Both the position numbers and the translations under genes were made by a program. The notes under the pieces were generated by a model. The model saw only the letters and a program-made list of their open reading frames with translations, ran no database searches and had not been told where the DNA came from. Shown here one piece after another: positions 1 through 8,022 of a DNA stretch of 64,000 bases. The stretch's first letter is position 1, and each line of letters starts with the position of its first letter. Where the stretch lies: contig NZ_KQ410725.1 of NCBI RefSeq assembly GCF_001262505.1, forward strand, positions 62,001 to 126,000, given 5' to 3'. This DNA is from Shinella sp. SUS2. GTDB lineage: Bacteria; Pseudomonadota; Alphaproteobacteria; Rhizobiales; Rhizobiaceae.

Positions 1-3000
1 GGAACTCGGCTCGGAGCGCGAGGCGATCGTCAGCCATGCCGAGCGCATCCGGTCGTCGATCTCCGGCGCGCACGAACAGCTGAAGGACGAGCTGGCCAGC
101 GCCGGCGACAACATCACCCAGCGCCTCGCCACCTCGGGCGAAGCCTTCGCCTCCATGCTCGACACCCGCGCCGCGATGCTGATGGAGAAATCCGACAGCG
201 CGACGCAGACGATCGGCGCCATGCTGTCGGCCCGCACCGACAGCCTGCTCTCGACGCTCAGCTCCTCCGGCCTCGCGCTCGCCAACGAGTTCGACAGCCG
301 CCTCGACCAGCTCACCAAGAACCTCGATTCGCGCGGCCGTGACCTGCTGCAGCAGTTCGAGACCCGCGCGAGCTCGCTCGACACCAATACGGAAAAGCTG
401 AATGCCGCGTTGAACGAGCGCGCCAAGCAGCTCAATGAGACGCTGATCGCCCGCACCCGCGAGATCAGCGAAAGCCTGTCGATCGGCCAGCAGGCCGTCA
501 CCGGCGGTCTCGACCACATTCTCCAGTCGATGAACGCCGCGCTCGACGAAAAGGGCGCGCAGTTCCGCCAGAGCCTCAAGAACGCCGCCGACGATACCGT
601 CATGGACCTCGACCTGCGCACCGGCTTCTTCGACGAGCGCATGCACGCGACCGTCGGCCAGATTGCCAGCGCCTTCGACCATCGTGTCGAGGAATTCACC
701 CAGGCCTTCGACCAGCGCGCCGGCTCGCTTGACAGCAAGCTGATGGAGAGCCTTGCCCGCATCAACGAAACGGTCGCCAGCGGCCGCGACGCGATGGATG
801 GCATCCTCACCTCCAGCATCGACCGTCTCGGCAACACGCTCACCGACCAGTCCTTCGCACTGGCCACGACGCTCGCCACCAGCCAGGAAGTCCTCGAAAG
901 TGCGGTCTCCGGCCATGCCGACGCCATTTCCAATGCCGTCAGCGGTGCGCATGAACGCATGGGCGCGGTCCTCTCGGAAAAGTCCGCCGCCCTTCTCGGC
1001 GGCCTCGCCGACGTGCAGAACCGCATCGAAAGCGGCTTCGGCACCCGTGCCGAAGCGCTAGCGGAAAGCATTTCCGGCAGCGAACGCCGCCTGACGGACG
1101 CGCTGGATTCGCGCGGCTCGGCCATCGCCACCGACATCGAGGCCGCACAGGCCCGCATGGAAGAGGCACTTGGCGCCCGCGCCAGCGCCCTGGTGGAAAG
1201 CATTTCCGGCAGCGAGCGCCGCCTGACGGATGCGCTGGATTCGCGTGGCACCTCCATCGCCTCCGGCATCGAAACCGCCCAGGCGCGCATGGAAGAGGCC
1301 CTCGGCGCCCGCGCGGACGAGATCGCCTCGACGATCGCCGCCAGCCACAACCGCATCGACAGCGCGCTGTCCGAGCGCACCACCGCCCTCTCCTCGATGC
1401 TGAACGAGACCGGCAGCCAGCTCGAACAATCCGTCGGCGCCGCCGCCGGCCGTGTCGAGAACGCCCTGACGGGCGCCGCCCGCCAGATCGACGACGCCAT
1501 CACCGGCCGCACGGCCAATCTCGCATCGGTTCTGTCCAACAGCGCCGGCGCGATGCAGTCCGCGATCGACGCGGCGGCTGAACGCGTCGAAACAGTCCTC
1601 TCCGAAGGCAACCAGCAGCTAACGGGCGTCCTGCATGGCCAGGCTACCGAATTCGCCGAAGCCTTCTCCGGTCGTGCCGCCAACATCGCCGAACAGCTTT
1701 CGGGCCGCGCATCCGAACTAGCCGGTTCGCTCGTCTCCACCCACGAGCAGATCCGCGCGACGCTCGACGACCGCATCGACGCGATCAACCTCGCCATCAC
1801 CGAGGGCCGCAACCAGCTCACCGAAACGCTCAACGATCAGGTCACCTCCATCGGCACCTCGATCGCCACCAGCGCCGGCATGCTGGAACTGTCCATGGAG
1901 CAGCTTTCGGACCGTGCATCGACGCTCACCGGTTCGCTGGCCTCCACCCATGACGAGATTCGTGCGACGCTCGACGACCGCATCAATGCGATCAACCTCG
2001 CCATCACCGAGGGCCGCAACCATCTCACCGAGACGCTGAACGACCAGGTGACCACCATCGGCACCTCGATCGCCACCAGCGCCGGCATGCTGGAACTGTC
2101 CATGGAGCAGCACGAGGAGGCTCTTCGCCGCACCATCGACGGCAGCGGCGCCCTGCTCGACCAGCGCGTGCGTGAAAGCGTCGGCGCCGTCGCGGAACGC
2201 CTCGTCGAAACCTCGGCGAAGATCGTGCACGCAGCCGACACCTTCGGCAGCCGCATGGAGCAGACCGTCGACAACGTCGCCAACCGCTTCGACACGACCG
2301 GCAGCCGCCTCGAGGAAAACCTCGGCAAGCTCGAATCCCGCATCGAATACAGCGTCGACCACGTCTCCGGCCTTGTCGATACGGCAGCCTCGCGCATCTC
2401 CGACACCCTGTCGGAGCGCCTCACCGATCTCGACCGCGCCGGCGGCGACGTTTCGCTGCGTGTATCCGAAGCCCTCTCCCGGCCGATGGCCGAGGTGGAG
2501 CGCATCGGCGACGAGACGACGGCACGCATCGCCGCCGCCCTCGCCGGCCGCGTCACCGACATCGAGCGCCTTGGTGCCAGCGCTGCCGAGCGCATCGAAG
2601 GCGCCCTCTCTGGCCGCCTCACCGATATCGAGCGCGTCACCGGAGAAGCCGCCGAACGCATCGACGGTGCGCTGGCAAGCCGCGCCGACCAGATCGCCCG
2701 CGTCGCCGGGGAAGCGGCCGACCGCATCGACGACACGCTGATTGCCCGCGCCACGCAGATCGAGATGACCGTCGGCAGTGCCGCCGAGCGTATCGACGGC
2801 GCCCTCGTCAACCGCGTCGATGAGATCAACCGCGTCGTCGGCCAGGTCGCAGACCGCATCGACGACACGCTGCTCGCCCGCGCAACGCAGATCGAGCTGA
2901 CGGTCGGCAATGCCGCCGAGCGCATCGACGGCGCCCTCGTCGGCCGCGTCGACGAAATCAGCCGCACCGTCGGCGAGGCTGCCGAACGGCTCGAAGGCGC

Positions 3001-5881
3001 GCTCCTCAACCGCGCGAGCCAGATCGAACGCACCGTCGACAGTGCCGCCGAACGCATCGACGGCGCCCTTGTCGGACGTGTCGACGAAATCAGCCGTACG
3101 GTCGGGGAAGCCACCGAACGTCTCGAAGGCACGCTCCTCAACCGCGCGAGCCAGATCGAGCGCTCCGTCGGCGACGCCGCCGAGCGTATCGATGGCGCCC
3201 TCGTCAACCGCGCCGACGAAATCAGCCGCGCCGTCGGCGAGGCTGCGGAGCGCATCGACGGAACCCTGGCCAGCCGTGCCAGCGACATTGCCCGCATTGC
3301 CGGAGAAGCCGCCGAACGCATCGACGGAACGCTCGTTGCACGCACCGGCGACATCGAACGCATCACCGGAGAGGCCGCCGAGCGCATCGCCGGCACGATC
3401 GACGAGAAGACCGGCCGCATCGAGGAACGCCTCGGCACGATGGACCGCGCGCTGACCATCGGTCTCGACAGTGTCAACCGTACGATCGACGGCAAGGCCG
3501 CAGGTCTTGCCGCAACGCTGCGCGACGCCGTTTCGCAGGCCGCCCAGGACATGGACGCCGAAGCGGTCCGCTCCGCCCAGTCGCTCGCCAAGACCGGCGA
3601 GGAATTCGCCAGCCTCAGCTCGTCGCTGCGCGGCGCAGTCTCCCGCGCGGCCCAGGAAATGGGTGTAGAAGCCCAGCGTGCCGCCGAAAACATCGCCCGC
3701 ACCGGCGAGGAGTTCGCCGGCAACCTTTCGGCCCGCAACGAAGCCTTCGCCCGCGCCGTCGAAGAGACCACCTCCTCCGCCGTCGCCCGCTTCACGGAAA
3801 CGGAAAACCGCCTTGCCGACCAGGCCCAGTCGCTGCGCGCCGGCCTCGGCGATGTCGAGAAGGCTCTGGAAGCGCGCGGTGCCTCCATCCGTTCGACGCT
3901 CGACGAGCGCACCCGCGAGCTCAACTCCATGCTGGCGAGCCGCACGGAAGAGCTGGCCCGCCTGATCGACGAGGAAGCCCGTCCGGTCATCGACAGCTAT
4001 GCTGCCGTCGGCCGCGAGGCTGCCGAAGGCATCGGCGGTGTCGCCCGTGACGCTGCCGAGCGCATCAGCGGCGTCGCCCGCGAAAGCGCCGAGCGCCTGC
4101 GCAACGAGAACGCCGCGCTCATCAACGCGATCTCCGCCCGCACGGCCGATACGCTCGCCGCCATCACCAGCCGCACGGAAGAAGCCGCCGGCACGATGCG
4201 CGAGATCGAAAGCGGCCTTGCCGCCAATGTCGAAAGCCTGATCGCCCGCCTCTCGGAAAGCAACGGCGCGATCGCCGGCATCGTCGATGCCGCCAGCCAG
4301 ACGCTCGGCGCCATCGATGGCCGTCTGATGAGCACGGCCGAACGCTTCTCCACCTCCGCCGAGCGCGCCTCCGACATGGTATCCACCACGTCGCGCCTGC
4401 TCGAGGGCAAGGTGGACCGCCTGTCCGACATCTCGTCCGGCACGCTGTCGCAGATCGGCGGCATCGTCGGTCGCTTCGAGGACCACTCGAAGATCCTGTC
4501 GCAGGCCTCGGATCTGCTCGCCGCCGCCCAGTCGAACCTCGTCTCGACGCTGGAAGAGCGCCAGGACGCGCTGCGTTCGCTCTCCGTCGGCCTCGTGCAG
4601 CGCTCGGAGGAGATCGAGAAGACCATGCAGTCGCTCGAAGGCATGGTCGAGGGCGTCTTCACCCGCGCCGAGGAGCGCTCGAACCTCATCGCCGGCAACC
4701 TGCGCGGCGGCATCCAGAGGTCGTTCGCCGAAGTCGGCCGCATCCTCGGCGAGACCGAGAAGCGCGCCGAGGCCGCTGCCAACACGCTGCGCGAGCAGCT
4801 GACAAAGGCCGGCGAGGAAGCAGGCCAGTCGGTCGAGGGTTCCTTCGCCCGCGCCGAAGAGCGGACCAAGGAAGTGGCGAACCGCCTGCGCGGCAGCGTC
4901 GGCGCCTCGCTCTCCGATGTCGATCGCCTGCTCACCGAAAGCGGCAAGAAGTCCGAAGCCGCCACGACCGTCATGCGCGAAACGCTGCGCGAGGCCGTCG
5001 AGGAAGCGGTCGGCAAGTTCTCCGGTGCGACCGAGGAAATCCGCCGCGCCGCCGCCGACATCCGCAAGGAGCTCGACCAGACCCGCGGCGAGCTGAAGCG
5101 CGGTGCCTTCGACCTGCCGGAAGAGGCCAAGGAAAACGCGGCGCAGATGCGCCGCGCCGTCAGCGAGCAGATCAAGGCCCTGCAGGACCTGTCCGACATC
5201 ATCGGCAAGTCCTCCTCGGCGCTGGAAGTCTCCCGCCCGGCCGCGGTTCAGGCCAAGGTCGTACAGCAGGCACAGCCGGTGCAGGAAACCCGCGTCGAGC
5301 CCCGCCGCGAGGAGCCGGCCCAGCAGCTGCGCGGCAGCCTCGGCCTCGAGCGTGCCGCACCGGCCACGGTGCCGCAGCGCGCGCAGCCCCTGCCCGCGGA
5401 ATCCGAAGCCAAGACCACCGGCGAAGGCGGCTGGATGCGGGATCTCCTGCGCGGCGCCGTCTCGCGTGAGGAGGCCCAGTTCGGCCAGCCGCGCGCCGAT
5501 GGTCAGGCGGCTCGCCCGGACAGCCGCAACCCGCGCCATGTCGTCGAATCGCTGAACTCGCTCTCGGTCGATATCGCCCGCGCCATCGACCATGATGCCT
5601 CGGTCGACCTGTGGCGCCGCTACCAGCGCGGCGAGCGCGACGTCTTCACGCGGCGCCTCTACACGCTGAAGGGCCAGCAGACGTTCGACGAGATCAAGCG
5701 CAAGTACGAGCGCGAGCCGGAGTTCCGCACCGCGGTCGACCGCTACATCTCGGACTTCGAGAAGCTGCTCGCCGACGTCGCCCGCAACGACCGCGACAAG
5801 GTCATGACGCAGACCTACCTCACCTCGGACACCGGCAAGGTCTACACCATGCTGGCCCATGCGGCAGGCCGCTTCAGCTAA
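1..5881 (+). CDS. Giant coiled-coil polar growth scaffold, GPR/RgsE-like (5' truncated by window edge)
   Basis: The reading frame is open from base 2, so the gene starts upstream; at least 1,959 codons are visible. The protein is nearly all alpha-helical heptad-like sequence rich in Ala, Glu, Arg, Ile and Ser, with no membrane segment in the visible part. It includes a 44-residue repeat, a 69-residue tandem duplication and fourteen 22-residue repeats, which resemble apolipoprotein A1/A4/E amphipathic helices. After a Pro/Gln/Ala-rich linker (about 5230-5510) comes a compact C-terminal domain of about 120 residues with WRRYQRGE and FDEIKRKY. Size, apolipoprotein-like repeats and a separate C-terminal domain match the Rhizobiales growth pole ring protein (GPR of Agrobacterium, RgsE of Sinorhizobium), which organises unipolar growth. 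The assignment is by architecture, from memory of the family. A terminator follows the stop. Confidence 0.8.
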   Translation, partial: ELGSEREAIVSHAERIRSSISGAHEQLKDELASAGDNITQRLATSGEAFASMLDTRAAMLMEKSDSATQTIGAMLSARTDSLLSTLSSSGLALANEFDSRLDQLTKNLDSRGRDLLQQFETRASSLDTNTEKLNAALNERAKQLNETLIARTREISESLSIGQQAVTGGLDHILQSMNAALDEKGAQFRQSLKNAADDTVMDLDLRTGFFDERMHATVGQIASAFDHRVEEFTQAFDQRAGSLDSKLMESLARINETVASGRDAMDGILTSSIDRLGNTLTDQSFALATTLATSQEVLESAVSGHADAISNAVSGAHERMGAVLSEKSAALLGGLADVQNRIESGFGTRAEALAESISGSERRLTDALDSRGSAIATDIEAAQARMEEALGARASALVESISGSERRLTDALDSRGTSIASGIETAQARMEEALGARADEIASTIAASHNRIDSALSERTTALSSMLNETGSQLEQSVGAAAGRVENALTGAARQIDDAITGRTANLASVLSNSAGAMQSAIDAAAERVETVLSEGNQQLTGVLHGQATEFAEAFSGRAANIAEQLSGRASELAGSLVSTHEQIRATLDDRIDAINLAITEGRNQLTETLNDQVTSIGTSIATSAGMLELSMEQLSDRASTLTGSLASTHDEIRATLDDRINAINLAITEGRNHLTETLNDQVTTIGTSIATSAGMLELSMEQHEEALRRTIDGSGALLDQRVRESVGAVAERLVETSAKIVHAADTFGSRMEQTVDNVANRFDTTGSRLEENLGKLESRIEYSVDHVSGLVDTAASRISDTLSERLTDLDRAGGDVSLRVSEALSRPMAEVERIGDETTARIAAALAGRVTDIERLGASAAERIEGALSGRLTDIERVTGEAAERIDGALASRADQIARVAGEAADRIDDTLIARATQIEMTVGSAAERIDGALVNRVDEINRVVGQVADRIDDTLLARATQIELTVGNAAERIDGALVGRVDEISRTVGEAAERLEGALLNRASQIERTVDSAAERIDGALVGRVDEISRTVGEATERLEGTLLNRASQIERSVGDAAERIDGALVNRADEISRAVGEAAERIDGTLASRASDIARIAGEAAERIDGTLVARTGDIERITGEAAERIAGTIDEKTGRIEERLGTMDRALTIGLDSVNRTIDGKAAGLAATLRDAVSQAAQDMDAEAVRSAQSLAKTGEEFASLSSSLRGAVSRAAQEMGVEAQRAAENIARTGEEFAGNLSARNEAFARAVEETTSSAVARFTETENRLADQAQSLRAGLGDVEKALEARGASIRSTLDERTRELNSMLASRTEELARLIDEEARPVIDSYAAVGREAAEGIGGVARDAAERISGVARESAERLRNENAALINAISARTADTLAAITSRTEEAAGTMREIESGLAANVESLIARLSESNGAIAGIVDAASQTLGAIDGRLMSTAERFSTSAERASDMVSTTSRLLEGKVDRLSDISSGTLSQIGGIVGRFEDHSKILSQASDLLAAAQSNLVSTLEERQDALRSLSVGLVQRSEEIEKTMQSLEGMVEGVFTRAEERSNLIAGNLRGGIQRSFAEVGRILGETEKRAEAAANTLREQLTKAGEEAGQSVEGSFARAEERTKEVANRLRGSVGASLSDVDRLLTESGKKSEAATTVMRETLREAVEEAVGKFSGATEEIRRAAADIRKELDQTRGELKRGAFDLPEEAKENAAQMRRAVSEQIKALQDLSDIIGKSSSALEVSRPAAVQAKVVQQAQPVQETRVEPRREEPAQQLRGSLGLERAAPATVPQRAQPLPAESEAKTTGEGGWMRDLLRGAVSREEAQFGQPRADGQAARPDSRNPRHVVESLNSLSVDIARAIDHDASVDLWRRYQRGERDVFTRRLYTLKGQQTFDEIKRKYEREPEFRTAVDRYISDFEKLLADVARNDRDKVMTQTYLTSDTGKVYTMLAHAAGRFS
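1064..1327 (+). repeat. Two tandem 132-bp (44-residue) units inside the GPR-like gene
   Basis: The coding segment beginning ESISGSERRLTDALDSRG at 1064 recurs at 1196, exactly 132 bp later and in frame. Both units continue into QARMEEALGARA. The DNA is close to identical over the first 60 bases, so the duplication looks fairly recent. Confidence 0.85.
1694..2110 (+). repeat. 207-bp tandem duplication (69 residues) inside the GPR-like gene
   Basis: The segment from 1694 to 1900 is repeated from 1901 to 2107, with a shared Gln codon at the junctions. Both copies encode IRATLDDRI, AINLAITEGRN, LTETLNDQV and IGTSIATSAGMLELSMEQ with few substitutions. The 207-bp period keeps the frame. A 69-residue unit is not a multiple of the 22-residue repeat found later in the protein. 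Confidence 0.9.
2516..3436 (+). repeat. Fourteen 66-bp (22-residue) tandem repeats, apolipoprotein-like
   Basis: Consecutive units follow the consensus AAERIDGALxxRxxxIxRxxGE, 22 residues each: thirteen full copies and one degenerate last copy. 22-residue amphipathic helical units are the hallmark of apolipoprotein A1/A4/E domains. Alternating units resemble each other more than neighbours do (for example the DEISRTVGE units against the SQIERTV units), which suggests growth by duplication of 44-residue pairs. Confidence 0.9.
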
Positions 5882-5901
5882 GCTGATCCGGACGGAAAAC
5901 G

Positions 5902-5929
5902 AAACGGCCGCCCGCAAGGCGGCCGTTTT
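5902..5929 (+). terminator. Intrinsic terminator after the GPR-like gene
   Basis: An 11-bp perfect stem (AAACGGCCGCC with GGCGGCCGTTT, loop CGCAA) ends in a short T run, 20 bases after the stop codon at 5881. Confidence 0.85.
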
Positions 5930-6085
5930 GCGTTCAAGGCTCCAATTGGCGGAGCTGATAACGCACCTTTGATGAGACATGCCCTTCCGGGTGACCGATT
6001 TCCGGCGACGGAACCTTAAAATCCGGCTCTCCAGCCGCTATATGCGGACCAACGCGCCTGCGGGCGCATGGGAAGAGAGACGGAA

Positions 6086-7057
6086 ATGATCTTTATACAA
6101 GGCTTTGGACGCATTCTGGCGACGCTGGCAGTCGCGGTGATGGTGATGATGACGGTGGTGGATGTGGCGGAAGCCCGCCGCGCCGGCGGCGGCCTCGGCA
6201 GCCGCGGCAGCCGCACCTTCTCGACGCCCTCGACGACGCGCACCGCACCGACGGATGCCCAGCCCATCGACCGCACCATGACGCGCCAGCAGTCGGCCCA
6301 GCCGTCCGCGGGACGCAACGCCACGGCCACCAATCCGCGCCCCGGCCTCTTCGGTGGTTTCGGCGGCACGCTGCTCGGCGGCCTGATGCTCGGCGGCCTC
6401 GTCGGCATGCTGATGGGCCAGGGGCTCGGTGGCGGCATCGGCATGCTCGGTCTTCTCCTGCAGATCCTGCTGATCGCCGGTGTCTTCCTGTTCCTCCGCC
6501 GCATGTTCGCGCAGAAGAATGCCACCGCCTATGCCGGCAGCGGCCATGCCCGCAACGCCACGCCGGACGGCGGCTCGCAGTTCAAGATCCCGAGCATCGG
6601 CGGCGGCAGCCGTCAGGCCGCACCGCAGCCGAAGGGCGGCGACGAGCTCGGCATCAAGCAGGCCGATCTCGAACAGTTCGAAAGCATGCTGAAGGAGCTG
6701 CAGGCGGCCTATGCAGCCGAGGACTTCCGCACGTTGCGCCAGATCACAACGCCGGAAGCCATGTCGTACCTTGCCGAGGAACTGAGCGACAACGCCACTC
6801 AGGGCCTGAAGAACGAGGTGCGCGACATCCACCTCGTGCAGGGCGACGTTGCCGAAGCGTGGCGCGAAGGCGCCGACGAATACGCCACCGTCGCCATGCG
6901 TTACGAGAGCATTGACGTGATGCGCGACCGCTCGACCGGCAAGCTCGTTTCCGGCGATCCGGACAATCTGACGGAAGCGGTCGAGATCTGGACCTTCGTG
7001 CGCCGCGACGGCGGCGACTGGAAGGTCTCGGCCATTCAGGGCGTCGAAAACGCCTGA
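6086..7057 (+). CDS. Tim44-like domain membrane protein
   Basis: A 323-residue protein. The N-terminus has a hydrophobic signal or anchor segment (FGRILATLAVAVMVMMTVV, residues about 8-26). A low-complexity Ala/Arg/Gly/Ser/Thr linker follows, then a Gly/Leu/Met-rich pair of membrane segments (GGTLLGGLMLGGLVGMLMG and LLLQILLIAGVFLFLRRM). The C-terminal half (from QADLEQFESMLKELQ to the end) has the Tim44-like fold signature, including AEAWREGADEYATVAMRY and VEIWTFVRRDGGDWKVSAIQ. In bacteria such proteins are inner-membrane proteins of poorly known role; the fold binds lipids or peptides in mitochondrial Tim44. I chose 6086 because GAGAGACGGA precedes it; the ATG six codons upstream (6068) has no ribosome binding site. 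Confidence 0.85.
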   Translation: MIFIQGFGRILATLAVAVMVMMTVVDVAEARRAGGGLGSRGSRTFSTPSTTRTAPTDAQPIDRTMTRQQSAQPSAGRNATATNPRPGLFGGFGGTLLGGLMLGGLVGMLMGQGLGGGIGMLGLLLQILLIAGVFLFLRRMFAQKNATAYAGSGHARNATPDGGSQFKIPSIGGGSRQAAPQPKGGDELGIKQADLEQFESMLKELQAAYAAEDFRTLRQITTPEAMSYLAEELSDNATQGLKNEVRDIHLVQGDVAEAWREGADEYATVAMRYESIDVMRDRSTGKLVSGDPDNLTEAVEIWTFVRRDGGDWKVSAIQGVENA

Positions 7058-7082
7058 CGGGACGGCTGCGCGTCGGCGCGCG

Positions 7083-7244
7083 GCCCCTCATCCCGTTGTC
7101 GCAACCTTCTCCCCGCAAGCGGGGAGAAGGAGCAAGCGGCACAGTTTTCCAATCGACATGGGCGTTGTTTGCCTGGGGAAACCCGCAAGACACACCCCTT
7201 CGCGCCGCTTGCGGGGAGAAGGTGCCGGCAGGCGGATGAGGGGC
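7083..7244. repeat. Palindromic intergenic repeat element (CTTCTCCCC type) with inverted ends
   Basis: The element is bounded by GCCCCTCATCC (7083-7093) and its perfect inverse GGATGAGGGGC (7234-7244). Next to each end lies an inverted copy of a roughly 40-bp module ending in CCTTCTCCCCGCAAGCGG. The left module closes into a perfect 12-bp hairpin at 7105-7130. Repeats of this look are scattered between genes in Rhizobiaceae. It fills most of the 213-bp gap between two convergent genes. Confidence 0.75.
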
Positions 7245-7270
7245 TTTCTACGCCCGCGTGTCGAGAGAAA

Positions 7271-7888
7271 TCAGATCGCGCCGAGCGTCCAGCCGACAAT
7301 ATCGGCCGTGACCGCGGCAAAGGCCGCGTCGAGCGCCTTCACGAAGGCCGGATTGCCCGCACCGCCAACCGGAACCGTCGCACGAAACACCTTCTGTGCC
7401 CGGACAGTCCCGTTGCGGTCGTTGAGCAGCTTTGCCGAAATCTCCACCACCGCCGCATCGGCGCCGGCGGTCTGCACCTCGAAGGCGCGGATATCGGTGA
7501 CGATCTGGTAGTCGATCGCCAGCCCCTCGCCCGGCTTGCCGACACCGCCAAGACGGCCGGTGTTCTCGAAAGCCTGCACGAGCTTGGCCTGCACCATCTT
7601 GCTCAGGCTGTCGCTCCACTGCGCGCCGGCAAGGTACTGGATTTCGGAGGCGGACGGGCGGATGACGATCTGTTCGCTGTCGAGCGCCTTCAGCGCCGAA
7701 GGCTGCGGCACGAGGATCTGCCGGCTCTTGGCCGAAGGGCCTTCGACGGCGGCGACGGAGGAGAGCGCGAACGTATCGTTCTTGGCCTGTGTGCTGCCGC
7801 AGGCGGCAAGCGTCGTCGCCAGGACGGCCACGAGCGCGGCGCGCGCCGCAGTCCCGTTCCGCAACAAACCCATACCCGAACTCGTCAT
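7271..7888 (-). CDS. ABC-type transport auxiliary lipoprotein (PqiC/YmbA-like, Mce system)
   Basis: A 205-residue lipoprotein. The N-terminus from MTSSGMGLLRNG has a hydrophobic stretch and a lipobox LAAC, so Cys would be lipidated after signal peptidase II cleavage. The body resembles the ABC-type transport auxiliary component family (PF03886): the RQILVPQPSALKALDSEQIVIR region, a Q-W-S-D-L-like motif and a C-terminal FVKALDAAFAAVTADIVGW helix. It is the last gene of the Mce/Mla operon and probably provides the outer-membrane or periplasmic partner. The start at 7888 is preceded by GAGGAC; an upstream in-frame start (7930) would add 14 residues that do not look like a signal sequence. Confidence 0.85.
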   Translation of the reverse strand: MTSSGMGLLRNGTAARAALVAVLATTLAACGSTQAKNDTFALSSVAAVEGPSAKSRQILVPQPSALKALDSEQIVIRPSASEIQYLAGAQWSDSLSKMVQAKLVQAFENTGRLGGVGKPGEGLAIDYQIVTDIRAFEVQTAGADAAVVEISAKLLNDRNGTVRAQKVFRATVPVGGAGNPAFVKALDAAFAAVTADIVGWTLGAI

Positions 7889-8022
7889 GTCGTCCTCAAA
7901 CCCTTGTAACTGCCTGTGTAGCAGCGGCACGGCATGCTGTCACGGCTGCGCGGACGGACAAATCCGCCTCGGCCCGCCGGCGGCCGGCAGTTGTGGGGAT
8001 AGGGCCACACCTTGCGGCCGGA

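Noticed and set aside
1064..3436. Regular repeats suggesting a CRISPR array
   Set aside because: The repeats are contiguous, in frame and protein-coding, with no unique spacers.
1718..5980. A 1,420-codon open frame antisense to the GPR-like gene
   Set aside because: It mirrors the repeats and codon bias of the sense gene, has no ribosome binding site and translates to low-complexity Asp/Gly/Ala/Arg sequence. It is a shadow frame.
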